This document shows, one piece after another, positions 61,691 to 64,000 of a DNA stretch of 64,000 nucleotides. The notes below the pieces were generated by a model. It saw only the letters and a program-made list of their open reading frames with translations, had not been told where the DNA came from and ran no database searches. The stretch's first letter is position 1, and each line of letters begins with the position of its first letter. A program made the translations under genes and the position numbers. The DNA is from Bacteroidales bacterium (GTDB lineage Bacteria > Bacteroidota > Bacteroidia > Bacteroidales > UBA932): positions 1,662,178-1,726,177 of the forward strand of contig JALCKZ010000001.1 in assembly GCA_022647615.1 (NCBI GenBank), written 5' to 3'.

Positions 61691-63094
61691 TTAGAGTTTT
61701 ACCTTAACGATTTTGCCAATGAGGGCGGGGTTATACGTAGATTCTATGCGTATGTAATTTCCTGTGTATCCGGACATTTTACCGTTTTTTTCAGCCGCTT
61801 CAAACAGAACTTCCTGCTCGGTGCCTTTGAAGCGTTTTATGTAATCTGCATGAAGTTTATCTGATAGTTTTTCCAGGGCGGCTACGCGGTTGGTCTTGAC
61901 TATTTCAGGAACTTGGTCAGGCATGGAATCGGCTATTGTTCCGCTTCTGCGGGAGTAGGGGAAAATATGCAAAAATGCTGGCTTTATTTCTTCAGATAGA
62001 AAGTTATATGTCTGCATGAATTCCTCTTCAGTTTCGCCTGGAAAACCGGCAATTACGTCAATTCCAAAGAAGACATCTCCCATCTTATTTCTGATGTAGG
62101 CAATTTTTTCCGCAAACATCTTTGTATTGTAACGCCGTTTCATTCTTGCAAGGACTGCATCACATCCGCTTTGCAGTGGAATGTGAAAGTGATTTTGAAA
62201 TTTTGTTCCGCTTGCTATCCAGTCTATTATGTTGGGGCGCAGCAGGTTGGGTTCAATTGAGGAGATTCTGTAACGTTCTATTCCATCCACTGCATTCAGA
62301 CTTTTAAGGAGCTGCAGAAAGTAATCTGGTGCTGTTGTTGAAATGTTATCTGCCGTTCCGGAACATTGAGTTTTTTTCATGTCCCGCCCGTAATCTCCTA
62401 TGTTTACGCCGGTTAGGACAATCTCTTTAACTCCCTCCGCCGCCAGGGTTCTGGCCTGTTCAACTGCAATTTCTGCAGGTACGCTGCGGCTGTGTCCGCG
62501 GGCAAGAGGAACGGTGCAGTAGGTGCAATAGTAATCGCAGCCGTCCTGAACCTTTAAGAATGAGCGAGTCCTCTCACCATAGGAGTATGCCGGGAAGATG
62601 CTTGCTGTCTTGAGTATGTCAGAGGAATATATAAAGGCATGCTCTGCAACTGGCTTGTTGCCAGACTCTGTGACTGGCCTGCTGTTAGATTGAGCTATTG
62701 GCTTGTTGGCTGCTTGCGCTGTGGTCGCTGATTTTAGCAACATCTTCTCTGCAAATTGGAAAATCTCTCCTTTGTGCTCCTGTCCTATGACAGCGGAAAC
62801 TCCCTCAATTTTAGATACTTCTTCCGGCTTGAGCTGGGAATAGCAGCCTGTCACAATTATTGGCGCCGCAAGGTTTTGCTTGTGCATCTTGCGTATGGAC
62901 TGCCTGCATTTTTTATCTGAATGCTCTGTTACGGAGCACGTGTTTACAATATAAATATCTGCGGACTCATTGTGTTCAACCTCTGTAAAACCGTGTTTTT
63001 TAAACTCTTGTGCAATTGCGGAAGATTCTGCAAAATTTAATTTGCAGCCAAGTGTTAGTATCGCGACAGTTTTATTTTTATTCAGAGTTGTCAT
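61691..63094 (-). CDS. mtaB: MtaB-type tRNA (t6A37) methylthiotransferase
   Basis: 467 residues. The UPF0004 domain comes first (ILTLGCKLNFAESSAIAQEF, VNTCSVTEHSDKKCRQSIRK, VTGCYSQLKP). A radical SAM domain follows with CxxxCxxC in KVQDGCDYYCTYCTVPLARG and a C-terminal TRAM-like region. The GCKLNFAES and KVQDGCDYYC forms favour MtaB (ms2t6A) over MiaB. An inserted segment of about 30 residues with repeated NKP units (about 131-160) separates the domains. It is followed by folB on the same strand, 29 bp upstream. Confidence 0.92.
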   Translation of the reverse strand: MTTLNKNKTVAILTLGCKLNFAESSAIAQEFKKHGFTEVEHNESADIYIVNTCSVTEHSDKKCRQSIRKMHKQNLAAPIIVTGCYSQLKPEEVSKIEGVSAVIGQEHKGEIFQFAEKMLLKSATTAQAANKPIAQSNSRPVTESGNKPVAEHAFIYSSDILKTASIFPAYSYGERTRSFLKVQDGCDYYCTYCTVPLARGHSRSVPAEIAVEQARTLAAEGVKEIVLTGVNIGDYGRDMKKTQCSGTADNISTTAPDYFLQLLKSLNAVDGIERYRISSIEPNLLRPNIIDWIASGTKFQNHFHIPLQSGCDAVLARMKRRYNTKMFAEKIAYIRNKMGDVFFGIDVIAGFPGETEEEFMQTYNFLSEEIKPAFLHIFPYSRRSGTIADSMPDQVPEIVKTNRVAALEKLSDKLHADYIKRFKGTEQEVLFEAAEKNGKMSGYTGNYIRIESTYNPALIGKIVKVKL

Positions 63095-63123
63095 ATTGTG
63101 CAGAGAGGAATTGCCGTAAGAAT

Positions 63124-63519
63124 TTATTTATTTGTTTTATTTCTTGTGTAATTTGCAGTTACGCTGGAGGCGTACAACTTTCCTCCAAGTGGTGGATTTA
63201 GCTTATCTACAGTTAATTCAGCCTTTTCTATTTGCGGATATCTTGATGCAATAGAATCAATGATTCTTTTGCATACGTTCTCCAAAAGTTTGGAAGGCTT
63301 GCCCATTTCATCTTTAACAACTTTGTACAACCCTTGATAATCAAGCGCGTCTGATATTTTATCCGTAGAGGCAGCCTTCCTGAAATCACCCTCCACTTTT
63401 AGATTCACAAGAAATTTATTGCCAATCATCTGTTCTTCATCAAAACAGCCATGATGTGCAAAGAACTCCATGTCAACGAGTTCTATCCTGTAGGTGTTGT
63501 CAGAACTAATTTTTTTCAT
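63124..63519 (-). CDS. folB: Dihydroneopterin aldolase FolB
   Basis: 131 residues: YRIELVDMEFFAHHGCFDEE with the conserved Glu, the central DALDYQGLYKVVKDEMGKPS, LLENVCKRIIDSI and the Lys/Pro element KLNPPLGGKL. It catalyses the aldolase step of tetrahydrofolate synthesis. It lies upstream of mtaB in the same direction, with 42 bp to the rsmI-like gene's end. Confidence 0.95.
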   Translation of the reverse strand: MKKISSDNTYRIELVDMEFFAHHGCFDEEQMIGNKFLVNLKVEGDFRKAASTDKISDALDYQGLYKVVKDEMGKPSKLLENVCKRIIDSIASRYPQIEKAELTVDKLNPPLGGKLYASSVTANYTRNKTNK

Positions 63520-63561
63520 GTTTGTAGGTTTAGTAATGTTTGTTTAGTAGTGCAGAATTTT

Positions 63562-64000
63562 TTATCCTTGAAGTATGAACACGCACGGCCTTTTGTTAAT
63601 GCGGAACTCTTTAAGTTCTTTCCACTCTGCAACGCTCTTGGTTTTTATATAAGCTGTCGGGAGTGAAATATCAGCTGCTATGCAAAGTCTTGTGCCACCG
63701 CTACATACGGCAAGCATATCTGCAAGCAGTGCGTCATTTCTATAAGGGGTTTCTATTATAATTTGAGTTTGCCCGGTACGTTTTGAGAGTGTTTCCAGCT
63801 CTTTTATTTTTGCACGGCGCGGTCCTTCTTTCACAGGAATGTATCCGTTGAAGGCAAAACCTTGTCCATTTAATCCGCTGGCCATCAGGGCCATCATTAA
63901 TGATGAAGGTCCTGCAAACGGAACTATTTCTATCTCATTTTTTTGAGCTTCCGCTACAAGCAGATTGCCGGGGTCTGCAACGGCAGGAAGTCCGGCCTCT
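63562..64000 (-). CDS. rsmI: RsmI-like SAM-dependent methyltransferase (5' part outside)
   Basis: The frame is open to the window edge on the minus strand. Visible motifs are EAGLPAVADPGNLLVAEAQ and VPFAGPSSLMMALMASG, which match the tetrapyrrole-methylase fold of RsmI (16S rRNA C1402 2'-O-methyltransferase). The end reads KRPCVFILQG. The Bacteroidota have a related short paralogue of this fold, so the exact target RNA is uncertain. Confidence 0.8.
   Translation of the reverse strand, partial: EAGLPAVADPGNLLVAEAQKNEIEIVPFAGPSSLMMALMASGLNGQGFAFNGYIPVKEGPRRAKIKELETLSKRTGQTQIIIETPYRNDALLADMLAVCSGGTRLCIAADISLPTAYIKTKSVAEWKELKEFRINKRPCVFILQG

Noticed and set aside
61315..61707. Coding frames over the SRP RNA and GC mosaic
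   Set aside because: They overlap a clear SRP RNA on the minus strand and palindromic repeats; no protein family is matched.

Overview
The window looks like a chromosomal segment of a gut-type Bacteroidales bacterium (phylum Bacteroidota). Three things point there. (1) Several genes belong to families typical of the phylum: GLPGLI proteins, GG-Bacteroidales natural-product precursors with their radical SAM and pseudo-radical SAM partners, and carboxypeptidase-regulatory-domain outer-membrane barrels. (2) Promoters that can be read have the Bacteroides -33 TTTG / -7 TAnnTTTG form (clearest at 13725-13755 and 15150-15181). (3) Strong Shine-Dalgarno sites are generally absent.

Layout. 1-8.6 kb holds core metabolism: the end of pnuC, then a MurNAc salvage set (BadF-type sugar kinase, murQ, and beyond recR a sodium:solute symporter), corA, a ROK sugar kinase and a secreted S9 peptidase. 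8.6-10.26 kb is a gene-free repeat field (13-bp x9 array, GC-rich hairpin mosaic, a 351-bp structured repeat, GA-rich and 22-bp arrays). 10.3-13.7 kb is a GH18-deacetylase-GT2 fusion. 13.8-19.2 kb is a sugar-related cluster (two MFS paralogues, SIS protein, creatininase, YeiH family) in which four of five genes carry +1 frameshifts, seven in all. 19.3-23.9 kb is rpsA, rnz and an S41 protease, followed by a second copy of the 351-bp repeat. 57.5-64 kb returns to housekeeping genes: cdd, a glucosaminidase, mltG, mnmA, SRP RNA, mtaB, folB and the start of an rsmI-like gene.

24.6-57.1 kb is an accessory island. It contains four Cys-rich precursor peptides with GG leaders (NP1-NP4), a radical SAM/SPASM maturase, a frameshifted pseudo-rSAM partner, a C39-peptidase ABC exporter and its broken HlyD partner, two histidine kinase/response regulator pairs, eight GLPGLI-family secreted proteins plus one deletion chimera, three large carboxypeptidase-domain/outer-membrane-barrel proteins, a TlpA-like thioredoxin, an aspartyl protease-PDZ protein and a six-bladed propeller. 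A recurring 27-bp box sits 13 bp upstream of a -7 element before NP1, NP2, the radical SAM gene and the thioredoxin operon. This suggests one regulon, perhaps controlled by the island's own response regulators.

Working model (inference): precursors are modified by the rSAM/pseudo-rSAM pair, cleaved after GG and exported by the C39 ABC transporter, while GLPGLI and barrel proteins act in the envelope on or with the product. The island is being reshaped by duplication, in-frame deletion, gene conversion and frameshift. Several key parts (pseudo-rSAM, HlyD, one GLPGLI signal peptide) read as broken in this sequence, which could be real decay or sequencing indels.
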